Part shown: positions 36,610 to 47,920 of the stretch, piece by piece
Position numbering within the stretch: the stretch's first letter is position 1
How the letters are laid out: every line of letters starts with the position of its first letter
DNA from: Ramazzottius varieornatus
Lineage: Eukaryota; Tardigrada; Eutardigrada; Parachela; Ramazzottiidae
NCBI GenBank assembly: GCA_001949185.1
Contig: BDGG01000016.1
Span: 62,001 to 126,000, forward strand
Direction of reading: 5' to 3'
Length of the DNA stretch: 64,000 nt
Made by a program: the position numbers and the translations under genes
Notes under the pieces: generated by a model
The model's database searches: none
Seen by the model: only the letters and a program-made list of their open reading frames with translations
Told to the model about the DNA's origin: nothing

Positions 36610-38556
36610 CTATAGGGCGTTGATTGTGACGTTCAAGCGAGCCAACAAGTCTTTCACGTCCTTGTCCACAGCACCGAGACTGTTGGTGCTTTCAGCGGCC
36701 ATCTGGGCATACTTGAAGGCGTTGCCGTAATCGCCAGCCTCCCCATAGCATAACGCCAAATTGTACAGGGTGTCCAGTGAGGCTTCTTCTTTGCCGGTCG
36801 AAGAAACGCTGACAGTAAAGAAGGTGATGGCTTTTTGGAGGTCCTTCTCGAAGTACGCGATGTGAGCCAGACCAGCCAGCGCGTCCGGGCTGGAGTTGCC
36901 TGTGGAGATGAGCGACAACCGGAAGCAGCGTCGGGCGCATTCCATCTCCCCGCTGCACAGGAAGATGTAACCGATGTTGTAATACAGGACGGACAGTTGC
37001 TCTTTGTTGCACAGAAGAAAGGCGTTCTCGAAAGCCGACCACATCTGAAATGTGTAAAAACAGGCGCAGTTTAACGTCAGCGCGGCGCAGGGACGTCAAC
37101 ACGCGGACTGTGGCGCTTTCTCTATTAATAATAATCACCAGGTCCGTCTGCTGGCTGAAAAAGCAACACATTCCGACGTTGATAAAGACCTCAGCGGTGT
37201 GGACTCCCATTTGGAGAATCCGTCTGAAACAAGGTTGGAAATCACATGACACGCCAAGCTTGGCACCTGCACCGCATCCTGAAAAAGGTACCTGTAGTAT
37301 CGAAGAGGAAGTTCGGGTTGATCGTTGTAATAGCACTCCATTCCCACGCATGCCAGCGCTTCGAAGTTCATCGCGTCGATCTTCAGAGCGTCTCGGTAGT
37401 AAAGCGTTGAGTTTGTCAAGTCATCCAGTTCTTCGTAAATTCTGGCGGCGCCCAACAGCATGGCTGGCTCGTACGGAAATGTACTGTTCCCCTAGAGAAG
37501 ATTTAAAACGAAATAATATCGTTTCCAAGTTTCTCCAGATTTCACGGTCCACCGACGCCTCACATTTTTGTACGACTCGATAGCTTGTGCAGGTAAGTCG
37601 ATCCTTGCATAGACCTTCGACAACCAGAGGAAATTATCGGGATGAGGAAAGAGCGCAACGGCCTGTTGAAAGTCCTTTTCGACTTCCCGATGAAGGCCCA
37701 GCCTGTAATGACACATGCCTCTTCGGGACAGCCACCACCAGTCTTTCGGGTCCAGCTCGCAGGCTGCGTTCGCCATTTCAAGAGCCAATGCGGTCTCGTG
37801 ATCGTGGAAGAACATGTACTCAAACAGGGGTTTTGCCAGGTATCTCTTCTGTGTATACTTGGACAAGTTCAGTCGCGAGAGAACGATGAAGGGTCCATTG
37901 GGCGATGTTATCATTGAGGCTGTTCCTTGTCGCAGCATCTTCCCGATTTTGGCAGTCAGTGGCTGCTGACCTGTAAAAAGGTCGACTGATTAAAATCCTC
38001 TGCCAATTTTTCTACGGTATTTTACAGATGGTCCGCGATGACGTTATTACGATATTGGTATTCAAATACATTCGGAACGATTACGTCATGTGGGATTCGA
38101 GCCGAAGAAGTTGCATCATATTCATATTATTAATAATCATAAACGCTTTGATCTTTACGTTGTACCTGTTTGTATTCCGCGTCCAGTCGTCATCGCGCCT
38201 CTCAGGCTGGCGGTAGTCTGTCGGCTGGATGGTCGGAGCATCCCACTGACAGGTCTGCCCGTTTTCCTGGACATCGGCCTGGCCGTGGCTCCAGGTCGGC
38301 CTGGCATGGCGGTGCGCAGCGATGTGCCAGCCCGTGGGTTGGAGGCGATGGCACTTTCGTCCATCAGCTGGTCGACTACTCCTTCATATTCCATTTCATA
38401 CTCGTCCACGTAGACTTGCTGTGTTAGAGCTCGCATCTTCAGAGCCCAAACAGCCTCGTTCTGCGGATCTTTCTCCAGTAGCTTGGTCGCGATCTTGCTG
38501 ACGTCCTCATACCTTCGCAGTTCGAATAACCGTAGCGCCACGTAGTATGGATTCAT
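36610..38556 (-). CDS. TTC8: TTC8/BBS8, BBSome TPR subunit
   Basis: Subunit of the BBSome, the coat-like complex that moves membrane proteins into and out of cilia. Exons 38166-38556, 37564-37970, 37292-37491, 37139-37223 and 36610-37044 join in phase to 505 aa (human about 540). The N-terminal helix pair PYYVALRLFELRRYEDVSKI is followed by ALTQQVYVDEYEMEYEGV and the disordered family signature PRAGTSLRT ... RPMSRKTGRPVSGMLRPSS, equivalent to the human RPGTSLK ... RPITGFLRPST. GTASMITSPNGPFIVLSRLNL is nearly identical to human. TPR repeats fill the rest (KDWWWLSRRGMCHYRLGLHRE, LWLSKVYARIDLPAQAIESY, LSVLYYNIGYIFLCSGEMECA). The start is the first ATG, with no better upstream option visible. Confidence 0.95.
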
Positions 38557-39237
38557 TCAGTGTTGGTAATTCGATCGAAGGCAACCAATCTGACAGAAAG
38601 CTGACATAAGAAGATGATAACGGAGGCTGCTTCGCAGACCTGTGTATTCGAAATTGGTCCACCAGCAAGACGGAAGATTCTATACCGATCAGATGTGCAG
38701 TCTGTAGGTACGGGTAAAGTATCTGCGCGGACAGGAGACTCTTTCGTGGGTCGATACTCGGGTTGATGCTGCTCAGATGCTACAGACGACACTGTACCTT
38801 TGAGGTAACTCTTTCACACACAATTCCTTCGCTATCGATTTAAGGGTGCGTCCGAGCTCCAGGCTTCCCGTTTGTTCCGTTGATCTTCTTCCGCATAGGT
38901 GGCGCCACCTTCTGGAAAGGACTACACGACTGCGAACTCCGTTTCGGGAACCACGAAAGGAAAGGAACCAGAAAAGATTTATGGACACGCTTTCCTTGAT
39001 GTAGGACCTTGCGCTTTTTGAAAGGTAGCTCTCAGGGAAAACAGTTTTCCTATAGGGTATAGTACCTGCTGCAGTAAATGGTTGAATAACTCCGAAATGT
39101 TTATTAATGCGGCGAAATTGGGTAAGATACTGACTCTGATACTGTATATTCAAGAAAATTGAATCGAAATTAACAGGCAGCAGTCACAGTGTACCAGCGT
39201 AAATTTTCTCAACAAAGAAAGGCTTGACCACAGGATG
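38557..39237. other. Intergenic, TTC8 5' side
   Basis: 681 bp between two minus-strand genes: TTC8 promoter plus the 3' UTR of the membrane-protein gene. A ggtggcgccacct palindrome at about 38898-38910 may be a factor site. No exon seen. Confidence 0.4.
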
Positions 39238-41811
39238 TCAGATGTATCGGTTTGTTCCCGAGTCACTCGAGCATGCATTCGGTTTTCCGAATTCCAGGGT
39301 TTCCGTGATGGTTACGCACTGGCAGGCTTCATTTTCAACTTCCAGCTCGTCCAGATACTCGACGGAATACATCACGTCATCCCCGTTCAGCACCACGTTC
39401 TCGTCATCCTGCAAGCAGGAGAACTTATCATTCACGATTCGTCGTCACAGTGTAACTTCATTAGTTCGGTATGCTTTGTCAAAATTTTCGGTTTACAGAG
39501 CGGTGGATCGCTGCAACGAAAAAAAGAGATTGTTGGATCTCTCGGAGAATTACTCAAGCCAAGAGAACATTGGTATAATATGATGGTAACGACTTAACGC
39601 CACTCGGAAATGTGGCCTAACAGAGCGTGGATGATTGCTTTTAAGGAAGCGGAAGTGCCAGCAGCTGCCAGCGACATATGCACCATCCCCAACCATCTTT
39701 CCTCAGGACGCGAAAGCCATAGAAAACGCAATTTCATAATATTTCCATCAAGGTGAACCGTTCGACTATTGTATCGGAGCGGAGATTATTTAGTACGTTT
39801 CTTGTTTTCGAATGATTGGCCAACCTTGACCGAAAACAACAAGGAAGTGAATGCAAAAGAAATTGGCGAAAACGGGCGGTTCATTCTCGGAAAAAATGGG
39901 ACAGTACTAGTATTAAAAGAGCAATTGTTGATTAAACGGAGCCACTTTTGCATTTGAAAAGAAGCAATAACCTGAGCTGTCGGGGATGGAATGAGGGAAT
40001 ATGGCTAGGGAACCGTGGCCATATCCTTCCTTTTGTGTACGATATAGGGGGCTTTCCGAATGGTTACACAATACTGTAATGTTTCTGCACGATGCTTCAG
40101 CGGCGTCATTTACATGATAAACAAATCCTAAGAGACCATCTTTCTTTACACTGATTGTGAGTAAAGTTTCTCTTGACTGATCCTAGCCCGTTCTCAGCGC
40201 ACTAAGCCCAAGAGCCCGCGCCGGCCATCACAGTCTATCAGGCCCACATTTGCACCCACCCAATGTTAACAGCAACCCATCAGTTTATAACACCACAGAA
40301 ACATTCCACAGTCCTGACAGAAAAATCCCCCATGCAAATGTCACGCTAGCATTTGCGTACGCGGAAGCTGATTGAGAATCAAGAAAAGAGTTACTGGAAA
40401 TCCGCGGCTTCATTGTCAGCATATTCATCCACTTGCCTACGTGGACGCTTGTCAGCGCAACGTCCAGATGTTTGCAGGTCCGTGAAGCCTTCGGTGTTTT
40501 CTATAGACTTCCGGAAAAGTTAGTCTTCCTCAGCGTTCTATTTTGGATAGTGTTCTCGTTTTGTTGGTTGCTTTTAGCAGGATGGAATCGTAACTATGCT
40601 TTGTCCAGAGTTTGCAGAAAGTTTGACCCTAGGGAGCACCTCGACACAGTTTCACACTTTGGCGCTAATGGAACGATGAACACAGCCGCAAGCGGTGGAC
40701 CCATTACGAGCCATCTGTGTCTCCCAGAAAGTCTTTCATCCTCTCCCGAACAGAAAGTCCGACAAGAAGGTACCGACCGAACAAAGTAATTACTTTTTTA
40801 CTACTGCCTATTAGTGCCATAAAACAGTATTCCCATTTGGTAACGGGGCACGAGGAATATGGAACTGTAAATTTGATGGTTACTTACGCAAACGTCGAAA
40901 GAAAAGGGTTGGGTGGTTTCACTCAAGGCCACTTTTTTGACGAACAAAATGATGCCGAAGATTAGTAGGGAAACGGCGGCACAGATGAGCGGCGTAAACA
41001 AATGACTGAGGCCATCTTGATGATTAGCCTGCAAGACCACAAAAAACTGTGATTATACATCTTTGAAATTTCTCTATTGCCGAAGTTCGTATTTTCGTCC
41101 CAATTGACTTTCCCTTACCAATGTTGAGCTGGATTTTGAATAGGAAAAATCTGAAAATCAACACAGGTCAGTATCAGCGGAAGCAATTGCGGACCGTAGA
41201 TAATGGCCTTAAACTTCAGCTTAGCAAATTCGAAGCCTGTGCAGTAGTGGAGTTGTATCCGCTCCAGGATTCATGGTGCAACAAGGAGATTTCTCACCTT
41301 GCGATTCCAAAAGATGGGACCGAGAGAGGTGATTGGTAAAGACCGGTGCGAAATTAAGAAGGTTCTCGGAAACGTTTTGTTCTGCAGTCGTAGACACCGG
41401 TAGTATGACTGGAGAACTAGACGCGTTGGTTGTGGAGGTGTTGTGAAGAGGTCCCGAATTTTCGACAGCTGCAGATTGATTGCGATTAGAAAGGATAGGT
41501 GCCACTATAGCAGAAAAAGCAAAGATTTTTCTTCCCAAGATGAGTGCAAGTTCAAGACCACGCACGCAAACAGGATGCGGAAGAAAGTTTCCCGCCTTCG
41601 AGGGTTGACATGCAGACGTAGAGAGCTAGTGTGGGTCCGCTGAGGTCTAGCTGCCTAATTATGACTTACTTAAACTGCGTAATGCAATTTCCGCAAACTG
41701 ATCAATGGCAAGTGCTCTTGACACCACTGACAACAACACAGCGCCAATATTCAATCTCCCGTTGTTGACGTGAAAGAGCTGACAATTAGAGGACCAACCC
41801 GGAAGTTCCAT
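39238..41811 (-). CDS. Unrecognised type I single-pass membrane glycoprotein
   Basis: I do not recognise the family. Exons 41670-41811, 41298-41504, 41119-41150, 40888-41028 and 39238-39408 join in phase to a 230-aa protein, which is the main evidence that it is real. Residues 21-35 (NIGAVLLSVVSRALA) look like a signal peptide with an ALA cleavage site. Residues 36-137 form a Ser/Thr/Asn-rich ectodomain with four N-glycosylation sequons (NQS, NTS, NAS, NVS). Residues 138-158 (FTPLICAAVSLLIFGIILFVK) are a clear membrane helix with KK stop-transfer residues. The cytoplasmic tail is acidic with DDENVVLNGDDVMYSVEYLD, containing YSVEYL (YxxPhi-like endocytic signal), and ends GTNRYI, a possible PDZ ligand. 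The last intron is 1.48 kb, the largest outside intergenic DNA here, and the 32-nt third exon is a microexon. The ATG lies in the first exon found; a 5' UTR exon upstream is likely. Confidence 0.62.
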
Positions 41812-43106
41812 GACACAGAAAATTCCTCCCTGTAACGTTAAATCAGATAGTTTGAGCGAACTGACTCACAATCTTTGTTTCAAAATGCAAACTGAAGAAG
41901 TATACTTACCTAAACAGTTAAAGTAAGCGAAAGGATATCAGAAAAGAAAATGGTCCTCAAAAGCGGACATTTCTCTGCGGTCGTTCAAGCAGGGAACCGA
42001 CGTGGGACAGAAAGAGGCGTATAACCTTGATGATGGATGCGACGCGGACTAAGATCGAAGAGCAGATCCGAGCAATTACATCAGCGGGAAGAACGTGTGT
42101 CTTATGGGAATCCTGGAGTCAAGCATCCACATCCGCCTTTCGCTGCAGGGAACAACCGTTACGTACTGCGGATCTTCAGCAGCTGTGGCCTGCGGGAAAC
42201 TGGAGGAAGCGCCCAACATCGATCAAGGACTTTCACAACAGTATCTAAAGATGCAAAGTATATTTTAGTACGGTAAACATCGCGACATAGAATGTATACC
42301 GAGAACCGGAAGCGGATGTGGCCGGAACGGGACATACAATAAAGGAAGGGCGTGGTGAAGGCCTGAAGCGGCAAGTGCGATGCTGAAGCGTAACAGTAGG
42401 AGAGGTTGATACAAGAGAGAGTTGTGATACGTAATATCATCCCCTTCCTTCCTTCTACAGTTCACGCTGATCCCTACAGTCAATTCAAGCTTCCCTAAGT
42501 CTAATCCTTCCTCTGCTGTGGAACCGAGATTTGACGGATGAACCTTCAATCGAATCTTCAAGATAGAATCGAACGTATTGTGAAGCAATGTAAGAACAAC
42601 GCACACTTTAGACGGATTTCCGAAGGCAACCTACGTGTAGGCGGCCGAAGTTAAATTGAAGAATTAATCTTCAATCGAAGAATTGATTTTCAATTGAAGA
42701 CTTAATTTTCTTTGAGGTTTATTCCGAAGATTTATCTGACTGCGGAAGTCCTTTAGATTCGTAAGACTCAAAAAGAGAGAAAATTTTACTGGAGCCGGTT
42801 GTTGCCAAATGTGCGCATCATCCCATTCAAAGCTTGTAAAAATAATCAGAACACAGAAACGACGGAAAGAACATTTTGCAAAACAGTCCTCCCAAGCTTG
42901 CTCTTCAGTGAAGACAAAAAGTGTAAATTGAAACAAGAACTTAGAAAAAGATTTTAAACACAAAACACTATTGCAAATTCCTGAAGCAAGACCTAAAAAT
43001 CATTTTGAAAACGAACACTACGAGCACATCGGATGATAAAAGTTCTTTGAGAAAGGTAACATGCAGTCGAGATTGGGAACATCGAGAAGGTTTCGCCGTG
43101 AAGAAC
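41812..43106. other. Intergenic, membrane-protein gene to RNase H1-like gene
   Basis: 1.3 kb with the promoter side of the membrane-protein gene and the 3' UTR of the RNase H1-like gene. It contains a short AT-rich inverted/tandem repeat at 42655-42710. No supported exon. Confidence 0.4.
42655..42710. repeat. Tandem of near-palindromic attgaagaattaat units
   Basis: Three related words (attgaagaattaatcttcaa, tcgaagaattgattttcaat, tgaagacttaattttc) follow one another. Each is close to its own reverse complement. Confidence 0.75.
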
Positions 43107-45392
43107 CTATTCGTAACCGATGCCGCTGACAGCACCATAGCGAATTTCCTCGTCCCAGTGGGCACCGGGATGAGCACCAGTACCCATGGTATTAATAACG
43201 TTGATCTCCTTCAAACCGTTATTGATTACCTTACCCATGGAACCATGCATGCCACCGCTGTTACCGTTACCGTTCCGACCCCCGTTGCTGCCGCTGCCCT
43301 TGCGGTTCTGACGAGTCAGTTCCAGTGGCTGTCCGTGCTTCTGGATCTTCTGAATTCGGCGACGCTGTGTGGTCCTACAGAGCACAAAGAGGGAACTCAA
43401 TATTGAGCAGTCTCTGAATACGTGTGTGAAGACCAGGAAGTAGTGCGAAAGAGTTCTTGACGTTACTCACACTGTGGAAATGTGTGCTCCAATGCCAGCC
43501 ATCTGACAGGCCTTGCTAATACCCCACACTCCCATATTGGCCGGAATGAATTCCTGCAATGAAAGAAAATTCGTCCGATGGGAGAGTTTACCTGACTGAA
43601 AACTGAAACCTCGGACAAACTGTTTCCTATTTTCCTGACGAAAATTTGGAATGAAGTGTGACAGTTTACATACGTAATTGACAACCATTCCTTGCGAGTA
43701 GTCCAGCATCATCTCGATGTTGCTTCGATCGGGAATCTCCACGCCATTCTCGTCCTTCCAATCAGCTTCCTTCCACTTGGGCCAGTTGACCGTCATCGCT
43801 ACACAAAAGAGACAGTCACACCAGCTCTCCTCGATGTTCGTTGGAGACAGTTATCAATGGGTTTCTTACCGTCGACCAGGTATTGGGAGGCTGAGATAAT
43901 CGTCAGTTCGACATATCCACGAGCTCTAGCGCGGTTGATGGCTGCGATGGAAGACCTGGTTGGGAAATGGTCGATCGAAAAGTAGAAGTTTGCCACGTTT
44001 CTTACCTCGAACTGCGGCGATGAACTCGGCGCGATGCTTGCGTGGAAAGCCTATGAGTGGTGCTTGAACGTTCATGCCCGACTCGAAGCCAAAGTAAACG
44101 CCTATGCCGCCACCACGCGCTGATCGACCTTGGATGGGAGCTGCTCCTGCCACGAAGGCCAACGCCGCGTTCTCCGGCATGACTTCCCAGTAAGCAAAGT
44201 GCTCAGCTTCCGCCAGGTTGCTGCATACCTTCACCACGAAATCCGGATGACCGTTGGTCTGCTTCTCCGCAGCAGCTCTACAACAACAAGGACAAGGAAG
44301 TCTTAGTTCGACTGCAACAGCGTCAGAATCCTGGTGCAGTACGTGTATCGCACGCTATGGAACCAGGAAGTATCGCAACTACCAATTATGGCGCAGCACA
44401 GAAACATGTATGACAGCATCGTTTGCCATTGTACCTGATTAAGCTTTGGTTTGGCAAGACTTGCGGTTGGAAACGGATCCAGGAAATAAATCAAGAATCA
44501 ACTTACCGGTCGGTGTAGACTCCTGGCTGATGTCCATTCTGGACCGCGAAGAACTGCTGAGCAGGTCGCGCTGGACGCTTCCGCGGAGCGCCGGAGCCGC
44601 GAGCTAGTTGAGCATTCGCCGGAAGTTCAACGACAATCTGCTGTGGAGGAGCCACTTTAGCCTGAAATCGAAAGAAGTCTAAAAGCTATTCTTCAGACCG
44701 CGGGTTTCAAGGTGGAGTTTTACTTGCTCTAGTTGCTTACCTGGTTCTGCCCTTGTTGCGGTTGTTGTCCTTGCCCACCACGTCCTCCTCGGCGACGTCC
44801 TGTGCCAGCTCCTCTATTACCATTCTGACCTTTCTGTCCTGCTTTTCCCTCATTCTGCGATCCTTGCTGTTGTTGCTGTTGTTGTTGTTGTTGACCTTGG
44901 TTGGCACCAGCGTTCCGCGTTCTGGGTTTTGGAGCAGCAGTAAGGCCGTTGACGTAGTCTTGAGCAGCCTTGCGAGTTGGAAATTTGTGGACATCGGAAC
45001 CTTTAAAGTTAATCGTCTCTTTTAGGGTATCAGGCCTGCGAAGAAACATTCAACAACCTTCCACCTACAGTGAGCTCCAACCAGTGAGAAGACGAAAGGC
45101 TTACCAGTTATCGTAAACTCCCGGGTGACGTCCGGTCTTCACTCCATAGAAGATCGGGGCTTGAGCCTGACCGGCAGTTAGGGTGTTTAGCTGGTTTCCG
45201 CCAGCTCCTCCACCACCACTAGCCCTGGTGACCATACTGGAGGAATAGAGGAGAAAATTCAAGTAAAGATGGAACAGAATCCAGATGATTTCACCTGGAG
45301 GATTAATTGACTTACCTCACGTTAACTCCTTCGCCGCCATCCTTTTGAGCCACTAAGACGTAGCGAGCGCCGTTTCCCTTTACAGCCTGCAT
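43107..45392 (-). CDS. RNase H1-like protein, two hybrid-binding domains, catalytic residues lost
   Basis: Paralogue or derivative of ribonuclease H1 that probably binds RNA/DNA hybrids or dsRNA but cannot cut. Exons 45316-45392, 45105-45236, 44741-45035, 44507-44661, 44006-44277, 43870-43941, 43674-43798, 43471-43553 and 43107-43374 join in phase to 492 aa. HBD1 spans about 54-101 (IFYGVKTGRHPGVYDNWPD). A polyQ and Arg/Gly-rich linker follows (about 110-168). HBD2 spans about 204-252 (QFFAVQNGHQPGVYTDR). The RNase H fold spans about 258-405 (RGGGIGVYFG, KHRAEFIAAVRAI, VNWPKWKEADWKDENG, LDYSQGMVVNYEFIP). Against human D145/E186/D210/H264/D274 it has A263/E304/A328/N382/C392, so only one of four metal ligands survives. 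A basic, Gly/Asn-rich tail (about 405-492) is added. Nine in-phase exons with intact frame argue for a used gene, not a pseudogene. Confidence 0.85.
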
Positions 45393-46138
45393 TGTGAAGA
45401 TTCTTTCTGCAAAGGAAAATCAATAAGGAAGTAATTCTCACCCCGTCAGAACAGAGACGATGTGCCGAGGAAAACAACCAAACAGTCTGAACAAGAGGGC
45501 CGCTGATTGTGAACGAGCATTCGAGCGCGAGTAAATAGCGTAACGCAAATGGTACCTTTGCATTGATTTCACCAAACGGGAAGGAGTAAGATCCGGGACA
45601 GAGTCCAAAAGAGACGATGAAAAGGCTGTACAAAGGGAAGTTCCAGCAGGTAAACTGGCACGTTGATTTGGCCGAAAAGCGGATCTTGTTGATGCTGATT
45701 GGCAATGATTGCTGAAGACGAAAAAAGATGGAAGATCTGTATCTCATGGGCGTGCCGTATAGTTTTAGCCTTACCTGACCATTGTCCAGAATCTTCGGAC
45801 ATCCCACCGGTGGTGATATCCGTCCCGTGCCACTTTTGGCGGTCTTTTCAGTAAACTTTCCCCTTGGATGAAGACTGGCTTGTCTTTGTGGGGCGCACGC
45901 GTCATCGTATTCGCAATGACTCAGCGTATCTCGCATTGCCCATCGGCCTCGGGCCTTGTCTAGTGCCCATGTGGCTTGATTTGTTGACAATCTGGGCAGG
46001 TTTGAGCTGCTAAAGTCTCAACTTCAACCTTTGTCATGCCAAGGTGCCTCCTTCGTCGGATATCTTTAATGACCTAGTTTACAGCCACAGCAGCCTTGAC
46101 ATCCGACGACGTATAATCCTCCAGCTTCCCGTGAGAAG
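45393..46138. promoter_or_regulatory. Divergent upstream region of RNase H1-like gene and SNX3
   Basis: 746 bp between head-to-head start codons. A splice acceptor (tttgcag, about 45412) 5' of the RNase H1-like ATG suggests a 5' UTR intron. The long open frame at 45322-45990 has no protein similarity that I can see. Confidence 0.4.
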
Positions 46139-47053
46139 ATGACAGAGTCCAGCTCGGAGGCGACCAAGAGGCTGAACGTCAAACGCCAAACACTGGACGA
46201 TGCCTACGCTGCTCCTGCCAATTTCCTGGAAATCGACGTGATTAACCCCATCACCCATGGTGTAGCCAAGAAACGCTATACGGATTATGAAGTTCGAATG
46301 CGGGTAAGGATATTAGGCTGCGAATAACGGACATGAGCCTAGAAATTCGTACCGGAAATGTATCACTTTAAAATAATTATGTTTCCAGACAAATCTTCCC
46401 GTTTTCAAGCAGAAGGAGTCCTCCGTCCGGCGTCGATACAGCGACTTTGAATGGCTCAGGAATGAACTAGAAAGGGACAGCAAGGTATGTGAACCCTCTT
46501 TCTATCCGCGGACATTCCGAGGAATTGGTTTGAGAAACAGTTTGTTTCGTAGATCGTAGTGCCGAATTTACCTGGAAAAGCTCTCAAGAAGCAGATGCCG
46601 TTCCGACAGGACGACGGTATATTCGAAGAAGAGTTCGTTGAGGATCGTAGGAAGGGCTTGGAAGTTTTTGTCAACAAGTATGTAGTCTTGAAGCATTTCT
46701 GGGAAGAGAAACCGTAACAAGTTAACCTGAACGTAGCAGGTAGCTGCTGGCCTTGTCGATGCTCAACGGTGCGCCATCCGGTGCGATGTGTCACGCATGG
46801 GTACAGTTTGCTGGTTTACCAGCAGGCACGTGCATGATGCCGCTGGCGCATCTGAAGGCGATGTCGACCAATGGAATTCAATTTAATTTCAGGGTTAGAC
46901 TGGTACTTCCGGTTGCAGTGTGTAGTGTAAGTCGCATTTCCTTGTAGGATTGCTGGACATCCGCTCGCACAAAACGAGAAGTGTCTTCACATGTTTCTCC
47001 AGGATGTCACCATTGACAAGAATTACGTGCCAGGAAAGATTCGCAACACGTGA
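46139..47053 (+). CDS. SNX3: Sorting nexin 3 (PX-only)
   Basis: Small PX-domain protein that binds PI3P on early endosomes and recruits retromer, for example for Wntless recycling. Exons 46139-46303, 46389-46484, 46553-46677 and 46948-47053 join in phase to 163 aa, against 162 in human SNX3. The flexible N-terminus RLNVKRQTLDDAYAAPANFL is the retromer-contacting segment. PX landmarks follow: RRRYSDFEWLRNELER (PI3P-binding Arg), VVPNLPGKALKKQMPF (Pro-rich PPII loop), FEEEFVEDRRKGLEVFVNKIAGHPLAQNEKCLHMFLQD (given here as its segments FEEEFVEDRRKGLEVF and GHPLAQNEKCLHMFLQD). The end DKNYVPGKIRNT is conserved. SNX12 is the close alternative; invertebrates usually have one gene of this pair. Confidence 0.95.
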
Positions 47054-47920
47054 ATCTTGTACTACCCGCAGTTCGACGCATTAACTCTTTGGATGCAGCA
47101 TCGCGCTGAAAAAAAGAAGCCTTCATCGAAATTACTGGCTTTACGCATGTGTATGTTCTTTTTTCCTGAAAGGATTTTAGGATATCTGATTTCTGTCATT
47201 CCCATGATTTGCAGATAACAGGACAAATGCTGTACAGCATTGTTCTGCCTTTCACCCGGCTTTGACATCTGTTACGAGTAGCCACTTCTTTTTTATCTGT
47301 TTTGCTTGAGTGTTCTTAACCCACGAATGAAACACTGATCCCACATGAATCAACATCAGCTACATTATCGGTCGTTCCGCCTGTTATTACTAAGTTTCTA
47401 TGTAAGATTCTATGTTGCAACACTGCTTCACCCGGAAGTGCCACTTGCGCCCGGGAAGGTGGAAGGTCCTGTGCTCCTGTGACCGCTGGTTAAAACGCCT
47501 CGCAGCTCGATCCTGAGCAGAATTCTCGCAACCTTCCCTTTTTACGGATTCAACCAGATTTTGGAAGTTATTTTACTGTGTAAGAAATTGACAGCAAACT
47601 GGCACTAAACTCTGTAACGTACCAAAGAATAAAGATTTCTGACAGTACAGAAAATTTCTCTCACCGTCATCGAAAGGTTTTCGTCCAAACAAAGATACTT
47701 CCGTCGAATAAAAAAGATAAAGCTCCAACTCTGCAGAAATGACACAGGGATCGTGATTATGCTTTGGGTGATAACATACATACAGCGAGGTTGATAATAA
47801 AACTAGAATGACAACAATTTGTTAAAACGCTGGGGAACGTCATGACACTGGGATGAGAAAGAGAGAAAAGAGAGCGATCGATAAAAAATGAAAATGATTG
47901 GATGAAGAACCGAGACTTTC
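47054..47920. other. Convergent 3' region of SNX3 and NOVA
   Basis: 867 bp between two stop codons, presumed 3' UTRs. One AATAAA signal is at 47628-47633. No gene seen. Confidence 0.5.
47628..47633 (+). terminator. Candidate polyadenylation signal for SNX3
   Basis: A canonical AATAAA about 575 nt after the SNX3 stop on the plus strand. Its use is inferred from position only. Confidence 0.35.

Noticed and set aside
43107-45392. Reading the RNase H1-like gene as a viroplasmin/caulimovirus-derived insertion
   Set aside because: The N-terminal domain family is shared with caulimovirus P6, but a following RNase H fold, nine introns and animal-type domain order fit a cellular RNase H1 relative.
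43107-45392. Pseudogene status for the RNase H1-like gene because catalytic residues are lost
   Set aside because: Nine exons keep phase and frame, and structural motifs of the fold are retained, which fits selection on a non-catalytic role.
45322-45990. 222-codon minus-strand open frame overlapping the first RNase H1-like exon
   Set aside because: It overlaps a supported exon in another frame and its sequence shows no domain. Probably chance.
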